Positions 9,943-20,659 of a stretch of DNA of 64,000 nucleotides are shown piece after piece. The stretch spans positions 6,324,001 through 6,388,000 of the forward strand of contig CM066287.1 in assembly GCA_033816765.1 (NCBI GenBank), in the 5' to 3' direction. Under the pieces are notes generated by a model that worked only from the letters and a program-made list of their open reading frames with translations, was not told the DNA's origin and made no database searches. Position numbers and translations under genes: made by a program. The DNA comes from Nothopassalora personata (Eukaryota > Ascomycota > Dothideomycetes > Mycosphaerellales > Mycosphaerellaceae). Numbering within the stretch: position 1 is the first letter of the stretch; each line of letters starts with the position of its first letter.

Positions 9943-11455
9943 ATGTTCGGAGAGAAGAAGCAGCAGGAGAATGAGCTCGCGCCTGTGCCGACGAGTGATG
10001 AAATGGGAGATGTTGAGGAGATTAAGCCCGAGGGCGGGCAGCATGATGCGGTCTTTGGAGAGATTAATGAGCATGGGCCTAATTACAAAGATGTTGGTAT
10101 CGACGTGTGCGAGGCTGCGGCATATGGCTGCTGATATCGTTGCAGGTCGGCTGGGCTGGCTCGGCAATTCTCATGTTCAAGACGCAGGTCGGCCTGGGTG
10201 TGCTTGGAATCCCAGGGGCTTTCGATGTCCTTGGTATGGTCCCTGGTGTGATCATTGTCCTGGTCATTGCTTTCATGACGAGTTGGGCTGCGTGGATGGT
10301 GGGCAAGTTCAAGGTTAACCATCCTCATGTGTACGGAATCGATGATGTTGGTCATATGGTGGCCGGAAGGGTGGGACGAGAATTCTTCTTCTGGGCTTTT
10401 GTCCTTCGTGAGTTGGACTCATGCTGGCGGAGATGGTGATCATACCACTGACCGAGATTACAGACTTTACCTTCCTGGCAGCATCCGCTATGCTTAGTAT
10501 CTCGATCGCATTCAACTCCCTTTCTGAGCACGGCGCTTGCACTGCCATCTTCGTTGCCGTAGCCGCCTTGATCGGCTTGCTCTTTGGCAGTATTCAGACG
10601 CTCGGAAGGGTCTCGTTCATCGCATGGGCCGGCGTCGCTGGTATCTTGACGGCGATCTTCACCCTCACCATCGCCACTGGTGTTCAGGACCGTCCCGCGG
10701 AAGCTCCTCAGACTGGCCCATACGCATCCGACTTCAAGATCGTGGGTTCGCCAACATTCGCCGAGGCCATCTCTGCTGTGTCGACGATCGTCTTCGCATT
10801 CTCCTGCTTGCCAGCGTTCTTTGCTTGCCATGCTGAGATGAGGAACCCGAAGCACTACACCCGGTCGTTATGCACAGCACAAGGTGCTGTTACGGTGGTT
10901 TACCTCGTTATCGGCATCGTCGTATACTACTACTGTGGATCCTACGTCGCCTCTCCCGCCCTCGGATCCGCCGGTCAGCTCATGAAGAAAGTGTGTTATG
11001 GTATTGCACTACCAGGTCTTACCGCTAGTTGCATGTTGTTCGTACACATGCCAGCAAAGACGGTGTTCATGCGCTTCATGCGTGGCGCTCAGCACTTGAC
11101 CTCCAACACACCGACACACTGGATCGCATGGTTGAGCTGTACTCTGACCATCACCGTTGTCGCATACATTGTTGGCTCCGGTATTCCAGTGTTCGACCAG
11201 CTTCTGTCTTTGGTCGGTGCATTGCTAGCGACAGTTACATGCTTCCAGCCAACGGGTCTGATGTGGATGTACGATAACTTCAAGAGGACGGATCGCAGCT
11301 GGACCTGGTGGGCTGGGCTTCTTTTCAGCTTGTTCATGATCGTTGGTGGTACCTTCGTCACCGTGGCGGGAACATATGGCGCTGTCCTGGGCATTGTCGA
11401 TTCGGAGAGCCGGACTAGTCCTTGGAGTTGCGCTGACAACAGTAACTCGGCCTAG
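9943..11455 (+). CDS. AAAP-family amino acid permease (Mtr-like)
   Basis: A membrane transporter of the amino acid/auxin permease family, close in layout to Neurospora Mtr (neutral and aromatic amino acids). About 471 residues, three exons. The hydrophilic N-terminus ends NYKDVG, followed by the first membrane segment with the hallmark KTQVGLGVLGIPG. Later come HPHVYGIDDVGHM and about ten further membrane helices. Intron 1 is 10105-10145 (41 nt, GTGTGC donor); it is the least certain because it leaves a short IDVG insert relative to what the family usually shows. Intron 2 is 10408-10463 (GTGAGT...ACAG) and gives FVLHFTFLAASAML. The substrate is not determined. Confidence 0.88.
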
Positions 11456-11863
11456 GTGGTGTTGTTGGAGGAACCTGCGGTTAGTTGACCTGGCCTAGGA
11501 CAAACGATGAGATATGGCTAGATTCTAGACAGTGCAGTTTACGATACACGTAGGAAATGGACTGTTTCTCATTGTTGAGACGTGCACTGTGCTACTCGTC
11601 CTGTGTCTGTGCCTTTGGAGCAAGACTGTCCTGGGCCGCTGCTGGTTCTTTCGGCTAGGTGTTCAAGATCAACATCATGAGGAGTGAAACTGACAAGGAC
11701 AGGCGTAAGGTGTAAGGAAGGTCGGTCGTCGACCACCATCGGACCGGTGAATCTTTCTGCCGATATCATGTTCCACCTTCAATGCTGCGACTACTCTCGA
11801 GACATACGAACATTGACCCTACCGACACGACACGAAGACGACTCAAAAACAACAGCCGTCAAG
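11456..11863. other. Intergenic: permease 3' end and capping-protein promoter
   Basis: 408 bp with no gene recognised. The last ~60 bp before the ATG is rich in CGACACGA-type sequence typical of a fungal 5' UTR. Confidence 0.4.
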
Positions 11864-12926
11864 ATGGGATCCAACGAGGCGACTGTCGCCTCGTTCATCC
11901 AATCGGCACCACCAGGAGAGGTTGGTAGGCCACTGCCTACCTACGTGAACATGAAACGGGCTGACATTCGCAGCTCTCCTCCGTCGTGAATGGTATGCGA
12001 AACAGCCTGACGAACGATTGATCCGCTGCTCAGTAGTGCCCAGACATCAAAGCCCTTGCGAGTAACCAGCCGAGTCTTCTCTCTTCACTAGAACCCGCGT
12101 TCAAGCAGTACAACGAAGAGCAGTACACAACCGTGAAGCTGCCAGGCAGCAGTGAGAGTGTATGCTATACGACGGACGCGCACATGGCGACAGAATGCTG
12201 AATGATGTATAGACTCTGATCAGCCAGTACAACTCACTAGGCCACAATCGCTACTTCGACACAGCGACCCAGACGTCCTTCGAAGTCGACCACGCAGCAC
12301 AAGTATGAGACAACGAAAGTGACACGTATCGCTCACTAACGCCAAGCAGAAAGCCTCCAACACCCAACAACACCCGCTCGAAGGCCAGCACTCCGACCTC
12401 ATCCGCTCCCTCGTCAAGTCCTTCTCTACTTCCAGCACCGAGCACTTTCCCTCCTCTACAATCGGCGTCTACCCGACCGACTCAGGCGTTGCCCTGATCC
12501 TCGTCGCCAACAAGTACAGCCCACAGAACTTCTGGAATGGTCGCTGGCGCAGCACATACATCCTTGAAACCTCCTCCAACTCGCTGTCAGGTACAGTTAA
12601 GGCGGACGTCCATTATTACGAGGATGGCAATGTAAGGATGAGCACAAGTAAGAAGATCGAAGTCAGCACGAGCGGAAGTGCGGAGAGTGTCGTGAGAGAG
12701 ATCGCGAAGGTGGAGAACAAGTTTCAAGAAGAGCTGAATAGAGGGTTTGCGCAGTTGGCAGAAGGGAGCTTCAAGGGATTGAGGCGACAGTTACCGGTGA
12801 CGAGACAGAAGGTAGAGTGGGAGAAGATTGGAGGTTACAGGGTAAGTTCTGCAAAATTTACGGCTTCAACACGTGCTAACATTGTTGTAGCTTGGGCAGG
12901 ACATTGGTGGTGGCCGCTCTAAGTAG
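11864..12926 (+). CDS. F-actin-capping protein subunit alpha
   Basis: The alpha half of the heterodimer that caps barbed ends of actin filaments, acting at the cortex and actin patches. Six exons. Introns are 11921-11973, 11993-12043, 12160-12212, 12303-12349 and 12842-12890, all 47-53 nt GT-AG. Exon 2 is only 19 nt. The spliced protein of about 270 residues starts MGSNEATVASFIQSAPPGE and contains YNEEQYTTVKLPG, ILVANKYSPQNFWNGRWRS and KADVHYYEDGNVRM, the conserved blocks of CapZ alpha. The C-terminal tentacle region ends GGYRLGQDIGGGRSK. Length and order match the family. No anomaly except the micro-exon. Confidence 0.93.
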
Positions 12927-14862
12927 CAGGCGTTGGTGATCATGTCAATGTGCTTCGACAGACACAAGCCGCAGCCGTTAGCTATGCGCGATCAAGACTA
13001 GTCATACAACTTTGAAGTCGAAAAATCACACACCGGGTGCAGCATGACCCCCCACAACGTCACAGAGCGCCTCGTGATACATTGGCAGTGCATACACTCC
13101 AGAGCCCACTTAGAGAAGTGAATGGGACTACTACCGGTGAGTGGAAGTCTGTTATATGTTTGGGTGGAGGCTAAGTAGTAGCACGAGCGCTCCTAAGCGC
13201 ATGGTGTAATGACACCCAAAGTGGCGAAGCAGCGAGGCGTGTGCCAGGCGTCATGTCGCCATCGCGGCTGAGGGAAGACCGCGCTGCTTGTTTGTCCGGC
13301 TGGCGCGTATCAGGTCCTCAAAGTCGGCCTCTCATCTCTAAAGGATGGCACGTGTCAAACGTTGACACCAAATTTTGCTCGTATCAGATGCGATCCGGCC
13401 AAGGCTCGGCAACCCAAGACGAGACATACGGCTCCTGCGCATCTTGCCTGCTGCAAAGCCTGCAGACGAGGGATTACGCTGTACGCTTCGTGTGCACTCC
13501 GCCGCTCAAATCAAAGGCCAGTATGCCGCCATTACATAAACCGGGGGATCCAAGACTGCAGAGCAGCTTCCCGTCGAAGCCACGGACGATCGATGCTTTT
13601 TCATCGTGACTGCTGGATAGCGCTCTGCCGAGTACGGCACCGTGAACTTTGCGAACTGTATTGGATCGATTCGATCTGTATCGACCAGCGAAAGCATGAT
13701 GAGAACACTTTACAGGTAAGCCACTTGCCGCAACAATTGAATGAAGGTGATAGCTTCGAACTTATGCTGGAAGAAGAACGCAGGAATCCATGCAACGGTC
13801 TCGCCAACAGATCTTCTTTCCATCTTAATGCAGGGCAGGACGAAGTACTGTATACGGTTGTGTCTGCACAGTGCAACGATGCAGGGCACCCAGACTACCT
13901 GGAAGATCCCATCGAGCGATGCAGAGTCAACTTCCCAGGCTTCGCCTTCCTCACCTACCAAGAGTCCGTTGGAGGCAAATGGCTGGGCATCTCCCGACCT
14001 AGCAGCACCAAACAGTCCAGGTGTCCACTATAAGCCGATGACTGCTGAGGAACTTAGGCTATTCTTCGCTGGCAGCGACATCTCGCCCATCCCTCGGGTA
14101 CCCATCTCCCTATGATTTAGACACCTGCGGCTGGAACTCCAAAATCGCGCCGTAAAAGGAAGCTGAATCAGGGCCCTCAACGTGAGCCAGTGCGGTTCTC
14201 ACGTGTGTCGAAGAAGATGGCTGCGCATACCAAGACAAGTCTATGGTCATCGTTGACGAGACTTGGACCCGAGGACTGAGCATACTCGATGTATGCTGCA
14301 GCAGTCGCTTCATCTCGGGATCTGCAGGTTCCATGTCTTACAGACAAAGTGAAGCGATTAGTTTGATGTCCAAGTGGTACCAACATGTCAGGTTACAATC
14401 GCTGTATCTTGAAGTTATCACACCTGGGGCGGGAGATCAGCGAAGGTCGTATCAACTGATAGCATTGGTGCACACAGTGAGCGCTGCGAAGATGGCCAAC
14501 GGATTTCGGTGCGCATAGTGACCGAGCGAGTACGGCAGCACAGGCATGAGGCACAACATTACTGAGTGAACCAGCATTTGAGATGTAGGCTCTAGATGCT
14601 TACTTAGGTTGAGGAGGCGATCGATGAAGGGCTGCTTCCTGGATGACAGTGACAAACGAATCAGGTCCATCAGGTGCATTATAGTACGACGTGGCTTTTG
14701 CACCGCAGTGCTTTTACTGAGCAGGAGCATACACGGAGGGAATGCTCATGCTCTTTGCCGAGGACAGAACTCTCGCAGGAGGGTCCGGAACCAGTGGTGT
14801 TTGCTGGTAGGGGCATATAAACGTCGTCCGGGACCAGTTCAGGAGGAATCACACACATCGCA
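12927..14862. other. Mostly non-coding; contains HET remnant
   Basis: 1.9 kb with many short overlapping frames on both strands. Apart from the HET-like motif at about 13.65 kb nothing is recognised. A frame at 13741-14115 (+) ending in a Pro/Arg-rich stretch has no family signal. The last 100 bp precede the first copy of the tandem family. Confidence 0.4.
13600..13720 (+). pseudogene. HET-domain (heterokaryon incompatibility) remnant
   Basis: The translation LYWIDSICIDQRKHDE matches the core signature of fungal HET domains (LWIDaICIdQ..). Nothing upstream or downstream in any frame extends a HET domain convincingly, and frames change on both sides. It is best read as a decayed fragment. HET proteins act in allorecognition cell death, but no such role is claimed for this piece. 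Confidence 0.45.
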
Positions 14863-15486
14863 ATGACACATAGGAATGTCAACTACCGCCACGTTCGCCA
14901 AGGTTACGGAGGGACAATATCATCCTTTGCCTTGACGTCTTCGATCGGAACCAGAAACTGCATGACCTGTGTGGGAGTCTACGTCCCTGTCAGTGACCAG
15001 CAGTGCTTCGTAGCACACATCAATGCCGTATTCATATCGAGTGACTATACGATGTATCTAGTCGACGATGGAAATATGTACGAGTGTCCAAGCGTCTGCG
15101 AGAACGATGAGGGCGAGAAGATTCGAGAGGAACAACTCAAACAAGCCGCCAAGGCTGGTCGCTGGAATTCAGCGAAGGTACACAAGACTCAAGTCATTAT
15201 TGTATGCTCGCAATACAACGATGAGGCTATTGTAGGCAAGTTCGTCGTTTAAGCGAACAAAGCCTTCTTGAAGATGGACGATGAGCTTGTCGTACATGAT
15301 GATGATTGTCACGGCGTTGTGGTGGACCTGACTGCCGGACCGCCTCTGCTATTGCTAGACAAGAACTTTCTTGGCGGTCTTGATCGTGACGGAGAAGCCA
15401 AGAGTGGGTTATGGGACCAGGTGGTCAATGGAGTCTCGTATCGCTTTGGGGCAGAAGATATTTCCATGAGAGGCCTGAAGGAATGA
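14863..15486 (+). pseudogene. Tandem family copy 1, broken by one in-frame stop
   Basis: First of six adjacent copies of a family I do not recognise. It opens MTHRNVNYRHVRQGYG, then has the family signature GTRNCMTCVGVYVPVS and CFVAHINA, a Lys/Ala-rich helix and the block VIIVCSQ. A TAA at 15250-15252 follows GKFVV, where copy 4 reads WYVVTAIKDFL. The same frame then continues (ANKAFLKMDD ... DDDCHGVVVDL) to a stop at 15486. A shorter functional 129-residue product ending at 15252 cannot be excluded. An intron removing the stop was looked for and not found. Confidence 0.6.
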
Positions 15487-15862
15487 CTGTTTTCTTAAGC
15501 GATGGTACTGTTCCGATGGCGAAGCGTAAGGTATTGACACCAGAGGTGAAGGGCCCACCAATCTAGGAGGAAAGCAAGAGTAGATTATTTGACTGTCACG
15601 GTTGGTATCGTCTTTGATTGAGACCTCCCTTCAAGGCTTTGGTCACATTGTGCTCACACATGGAGAGTCGGCCACGTTCTTGGGACTTTGGAGATAAAGG
15701 TCGGTCACGAGGCGACGATGGCTTTCCAGTGCAGCGCAAGTCTCTCACGCAATATTCTGGGCCTTTCAATATGGTTACTAACAACAAGATACATCCAATT
15801 ATCGCTGCACCCCAAATCATGCTAAGTCACGGAACGAAAGTGATGGGTCGATAGGTAACCAA
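15487..15862. other. Spacer between family copies 1 and 2
   Basis: 376 bp holding the 3' flank of copy 1 and the upstream region of copy 2. No gene recognised. Confidence 0.4.
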
Positions 15863-16370
15863 GTACCGCCACATCCGGGAGGATACGGGAACACCATATC
15901 ACTCGATACGAAGCTATATTCAGTCGGCATCCGCAATTGTAGTACTTGTGTGGGAGTCTACTTTCCCATGAGTGAAGAGAGGTGCTTCGCAGCACATGTC
16001 AACGCTTGCATCGTCCTCAGTGACTATGTCGGCACGATGTATGCAGAAGTGTACCGCGCGCCTCGTCTCTGCGGAAATCGCGAAGAAGATGGAATTCGAA
16101 GTCTGGGTCATAAAAGACTTGAGCAGGCTGCCCGAGCTGGTGGATGGACTGTAGCGGATGTGAAGAGACCTCAGGTCATAGTTGTATGTTCGAAGTAAAA
16201 CGAAAAGCCTACCGTCGGCCAGGCCCAAGAAAGCTTTGATGGCCTCGTTGTCACGGAAAACTGCCACAATTTCGCAGAGGATTGTACAGGATCTGAGCCT
16301 ATTTTGATGCCCTGGAAGAGCTTTGATGGCAACCTGGATCAAGGTGGACAGGTGGAAAGTACGGTCTGAC
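15863..16370 (+). pseudogene. Tandem family copy 2, frameshifted and stopped
   Basis: DNA resembling the copy 1 start (TACCGCCACATCCGGGAGGA) begins the copy, but a small indel shifts the frame before the signature IRNCSTCVGVYFP. CFAAHVNA and a helix ending VADVKRPQVIVVCSK follow. A TAA at 16196-16198 sits where copy 1 has Tyr. The frame then runs on to about 16370 with sequence that aligns only loosely. The Thr before RNC is replaced by Ile. About 300 bp of unassigned spacer follows. Confidence 0.55.
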
Positions 16371-16665
16371 AGCAGAAGATTGATGGAGACGTTCATCACC
16401 TGGGGCTAAGGATCCCGAGTATACGGAGGGTCTGGATCGGTGGCTGGTTGTTTTGACGGAGAAATGTGGTCTTGATGGGAAAGCGCAAAGAAAAGGAAAT
16501 GAAAAGAGAGAGTATTAAGAATCGCAATGTCAAGGAGACAACGTCTTGTTTGACTGCAACATGCTTGGTTGCGCTCCATTATTTCTGCTGTGTCTCAGAC
16601 ATGACACTATTGCAGGGCATGGCTCAAAGAGGGCGGCGACATAATCAAAATGCGCCCCCGAACGC

Positions 16666-17290
16666 ATGACAGAAGCAAAGCCAAAGACATCGGACACGAA
16701 TGGACATCTATTGTCCACAATGAGAACCATAGCATATCGACACATCTACGAGGGACGAGGTGCGATGTTCCGTCTAACATACACAGTTCGTCGTCAGAGC
16801 AAACGGGGTCCTATCTTTAAGCGACTTCCTATGCATTGTTCTAAGGGGCATTATATTAAACCAGGAGGTGATCGACAGACTCCAGTAACTCCGGGAAGAT
16901 CAATGCATCGATTAAGGCGAAGATAGAGGTGTCTAAGGTGATCGTGGTCTGTCCTGAGCTGAATGGTGTGCCAAAGACGGGAGACATGTGGTCGACGCCA
17001 TTGGAGATGTTCTCGGCGCAAAGATACCTGTCGATCGTGATCATCATGGTTTCGGGGTGAATCCGATGAACGAGGAGGCAACATTGCTTCTGACGGGCAC
17101 ATTTGCAGAGGAACACGATGTGCAAAATGGTACGTGGAGCCCGGCGGTGGATCGTCAGCTCCCGACATTGTGTGGGCCAGATATAGGAGGTACTGTGCCT
17201 AAGAGCTGGGAGATCAGCATACAGAGGGACGTGCTTGCTGAGGTAGATGTTGGCGAGGCCGTGTGGAAGGAGTTGGCGAGCGAGCGTTAG
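16666..17290 (+). pseudogene. Tandem family copy 3, degenerate
   Basis: An ATG at 16666 leads to YRHIYEGRG, matching the start of copy 1, but the Cys/His signature is missing, apparently lost by deletion and frameshift. EVSKVIVVCPE near 16930 and, in another frame from about 16985, VVDAIGDVL and HHGFGVNPMNEEATLLL match the C-terminal half of copy 4. That frame stays open to 17290. The last ~45 residues are not shared with copy 4. Confidence 0.5.
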
Positions 17291-17577
17291 ATGTAGGATC
17301 GCCCACAACACCGTCATCAGGTTCTCGCCACAGCGTCCCCAGCATTTTCAGTAGGAGTCCTGACGCGGCTGGAGCATGCCCTGCAATCCCCCATGATGCT
17401 CTCGTAGAAGCCAGCAAGCTCTTCTCGTGTATCACTTCTTTGTACCACACCTCCACGCAATCTCGCTTTGACCGTCAAAGGTGCCAACAAAGAAGCACGA
17501 TCGCACAATGTTTGCTCAAACCCAGATATCACCATTCTCCAAGCCCACATGGCGTGCGATGATTTGTATTATTCCCA

Positions 17578-18249
17578 ATGTCGCAGCCTCCAAAGATCCA
17601 GTTCCGGAACGTAGCAGAAGGCAAAGGCAAGGCCTTCACTGTCCCAGAAATCAGCGAGAGGACTCAGGCATCAGATGAAGCACCTGCACCCCGTCCCTTC
17701 GGTACTCGAAATTGCCAACCCTCCGTCGGCCTCTTCGTCCCTCTGCCAACCAAGAGATGTGCATACGTCGCTCACATCAACGCCCGGGTTCGATCCCACG
17801 ACTCAGGAGGCAAAGTCCAGTACGACTGCATCGCCACTGCATCCGAAGGCGAAGAGATCAAGGTCATAGTCACGAGTCGACTCCAGTCTCTCTTCACGCG
17901 CCAAAGCTGGACTGCAGACAACGTCGCCATCCGCGACACTCGTCTCGTCTGCCCCGGCATCAACCTCTGCATGAGCGGGAAATACTCAACAGGCTGGTAT
18001 GTCGTCACAGCAATCAAGGACTTCTTGGAACGGCCGAGTGAATTGGGGTGTGACCCGCGGTCGCATGGGTTTGTTTATGATCCTGCGTTGGAGGAGTTCA
18101 GTGAGCTCCCGGAGAATGATTTCCGGCAGGCTTGGTTTAAGACTCAGACGTGGAAGCAGGAGGTCGATGGGGAGGTGGTGGAGTTGACGGCGGTTGATGA
18201 GGAGGATGGATTGGATGAGTGGGATGTTGAGGTTGTCAGAGAGAGGTAG
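17578..18249 (+). CDS. Tandem family copy 4, intact; unknown function
   Basis: The only uninterrupted copy: 223 residues, single exon, no signal peptide or membrane segment. Order: variable charged N-terminus (1-42); signature GTRNCQPSVGLFVP with RCAYVAHINA (~43-70); a helical stretch ending LFTRQSW; strand LVCPGINLCM; GKYSTGWYVVTAIKDFL; SHGFVYDPALEEF; and a strongly acidic tail. The Thr...Cys...His order and the later G-x-V-x-D-P-x-x-x-E-F strand recall bacterial CheD deamidases. In this copy the second signature Cys is Ser, which would remove the supposed nucleophile. That comparison is inference. I do not recognise the family by name. Confidence 0.8.
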   Translation: MSQPPKIQFRNVAEGKGKAFTVPEISERTQASDEAPAPRPFGTRNCQPSVGLFVPLPTKRCAYVAHINARVRSHDSGGKVQYDCIATASEGEEIKVIVTSRLQSLFTRQSWTADNVAIRDTRLVCPGINLCMSGKYSTGWYVVTAIKDFLERPSELGCDPRSHGFVYDPALEEFSELPENDFRQAWFKTQTWKQEVDGEVVELTAVDEEDGLDEWDVEVVRER

Positions 18250-18420
18250 CTTGTGGAAAGCGTGGGTACAGTCGGAGGGCTCGTAGGTGGCGTGTGGTCA
18301 TGGTGATAGGTCCTGAGTACCTTCTGTGCCTTTGCTAGTAATCCTGTTCGTGGCCTTTGCTCGAGAACTTCAAGTGCCTACGCATCGACGCTTCCACGCT
18401 TGAGAAGACAGCAGCAAGTC

Positions 18421-18872
18421 ATGCCTCCAAGTCTCGGTTCACTCATAGAAACTAGAGATTGCCATACTTGCGTCGCTCTCCTCATCCCGATAAGCTCCGA
18501 ACAGTGCCACGTTGCGCACATCAATGCTGCAATTCACTTCCCACATCAGTCAGATAGCTACACCCGCAAAGTCCCCCCGGTGATGAGCGTGTGGATGTCG
18601 AGCAGCAAACTCGTGCAAGCTTGAAGTGTGCCGTGCGGTAGAGCGGCTGGGATCCCGACAGCATGGATCCGAAGAAGGTATTCATAATCTGTCCGATGCC
18701 TGACGCGCTGCTCGTAGGACATTACGTGACCAATGCTATTGACACGTTCTTCCGAGGTAAGGTCGGGGGCACAGGAGCGTGAGCAGAGGTTGTCATGGGT
18801 TTGTGTTCGATCCGGCCAGCGGAAGAATATTGATGCTGCGGAGCGAAGGGTTTAGCTTGGAAGATTTGGAAA
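18421..18872 (+). pseudogene. Tandem family copy 5, multiply frameshifted
   Basis: The ATG at 18421 opens MPPSLGSLIETRDCHTCVALLIP and CHVAHINA, with both signature cysteines present. The frame ends at 18624. Homology resumes in another frame with a TAG where copy 4 has Gln, then KKVFIICPMPD and GHYVTNAIDTFF. It resumes a third time with CHGFVFDPASGRILML and ends near 18872. At least two frameshifts and one nonsense change are therefore needed. It ends about 80 bp before a Copia-type LTR. Confidence 0.6.
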
Positions 18873-18953
18873 GGTAAGACTGGATTCAGGAGATTGGGAA
18901 TAGGCCTTATTGTTTTTGTTGGTTGAAAGGTTTGGTGAACAGCTTGATTGTTT

Positions 18954-19142
18954 TGTTGATTGTTGCTATCTACAAGTGAATGAGTGTGCCCTTATATACC
19001 CTTCTACGCTAAGATGTACGCGTAAGCATCGAATCACATGAAGCGTAAGTGAATGCAATAGAACGCACTAGCAAACCTTATTACGTAGAGGAATCCTATA
19101 TACTATACTGCTGCCTTCGGGTAGCGACGGCTAAATACAACA
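18954..19142 (-). repeat. 3' LTR of Copia-type element
   Basis: On the minus strand it begins TGTTGTATTTAGCC directly after the polypurine tract, contains a TATATAAGGG promoter-like motif, and probably ends ...CAATCAACA. The right-hand (TG) boundary is firm; the left boundary at 18954 is a best guess because no partner LTR is present. Confidence 0.55.
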
Positions 19143-20645
19143 CTCCCCCTACTTCGGACTGACCCCTAAAGGTAGTACAAAGTACTATATCGTCGTCGCC
19201 GCCCCTATATCGCTATCGCTAGTAAATAGTAGCTATTTTCCCTTCTTAGGCGATTCTAAGAGCTTAGTAGCATTAGCGGTATGCTTCTACTTACTAAGGG
19301 GCTTTGTTAGGAAGTTAGAAAGTTGCTCGATAGTCGGGATATAAGTAATCTCAACTTATTTAGCCTCGTATTGCTCCCGGAGTATAAGGTGTAGTAGGCT
19401 CGATAGTTATGTCTTTATAGCCTTCGCCTAGCTTAATAAGTTCGGCGGCATTATTACGTCAAACTGCCCTAACTTTTTCGCCTGTCTCTCTCTCTCCGTC
19501 TTGCTCCTAGGAACTAAATTTCTTATAGACCTCGCTCTTATAGGTTGTGAGGTAGATCTAGATCGGGAGTAATCGTCCGTAATCGTAAGCATATAATAGC
19601 GCCCCCCTATAGTAGAATACTTATACGGGCTCTAAAAATCGATAAATACCCGTTCTAGTACTCTCGTAGCCCTTTTTGCCCCTTCCCTACTTTATCTACG
19701 TATAGACCTAGTTAAGGAACAAGTCGGGTAAGCCTTATTAGTCCTCGATAGGTCCGGTAATCCTAATAGGACTTTAGGGGCTTTCAGGAGTCTTTCCTCC
19801 CCCGGGTGTCCTAGACGGCGATACTAAAGGTCGGTTTAGCTATCTAAGGTAGATTTAGGCTTATAAATAAGCCTCGCCTATTCGGAATGTCTTAGGACAT
19901 AGGGATTCCTTCTCGTACGGCTATTTCTAGCGTAACCCCTTCGCGGATTATTATAGCCTTTTTTTTCTCGATTAGGGTAATAATACCTCTATCGGTGAAT
20001 TGCGTAATCGAAAGAAGGTTATATCGAAGGTTAGGAACGTATAGTACGTCCCGGGAGTATCTCGACTGTGTATCTCCCGAAGGTAGGATATATCGTTCCG
20101 TACCCCTTAACCATCCTCCTTAGACGGCTTCTTAAGCCCTAGTTTAACGTCCCTAAGTTTAGAGACTAAATCTTCGAAGGAAATCTTCGAAAGGTCTATA
20201 GCCTTAATAGCCGTCCGGAAATTGTCGCATTCCTCGGGTAGGTATCCCTAACAGGACACTCTTTTTACAGTTTTTTGCAGTTTCGGTAGGCGCTTCTACG
20301 TTCTTTATAACGCGTATCTCGTTTACGAGTTACGTTAACTGCGAGGCCGTAATATCGATCGAAGAACCCGCGGTATAGTTATAGAACCTCGTAAGTAAGT
20401 AAGTCCGAAGCTCTCTCCGTACTCGTCGTCGAGTATATTGCCTCGAACTTATCGAGGGCTTCTTTTAGGTCCCGTGGACCTATAAGGTGTACTCTCTTAG
20501 GGCCCGTAAGTGCTTTAATAGTAGCAATACCACTAGCTTTCTTTTCGTCTATTCCCCTTTCCGTAGTATGCCCCTTCCCTTCGCAGACCTCCTAAAGCCT
20601 CTTCCCTCTTAGATAGTCCTCTAGTAAGTCGAGCATGCTACCCTG
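18954..20645 (-). mobile_element. Copia-type LTR retrotransposon, internally deleted, RIP-mutated
   Basis: Read on the minus strand. Near 20630-20250 there is a Gag-like stretch with many stops (GPRDLKEALDKFEAIY). Near 19330-19250 there is the C-terminal end of a Copia polyprotein (EQLSNFLTKPLSK). A polypurine tract AGTAGGGGGAG then precedes a 3' LTR starting TGTTG. Protease, integrase and reverse transcriptase are mostly missing, since 1.7 kb replaces the usual ~5 kb. No 5' LTR is visible on the right. CpA and TpG are scarce and TAG/TAA frequent, the mark of RIP. It separates family copies 5 and 6. Confidence 0.7.
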
Positions 20646-20659
20646 AAGACAACGGTAGT

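Noticed and set aside
9785..10318. 177-residue plus-strand frame overlapping the permease N-terminus
   Set aside because: Basic, patternless shadow; the permease frame from 9943 with two introns explains the region.
2554..12926. Biosynthetic gene cluster suggested by an acetyltransferase, MFS transporter and secreted repeat peptide within 6 kb
   Set aside because: No backbone enzyme, tailoring oxidase, UstYa-like gene or cluster regulator was recognised; neighbours are primary-metabolism or cytoskeletal genes.
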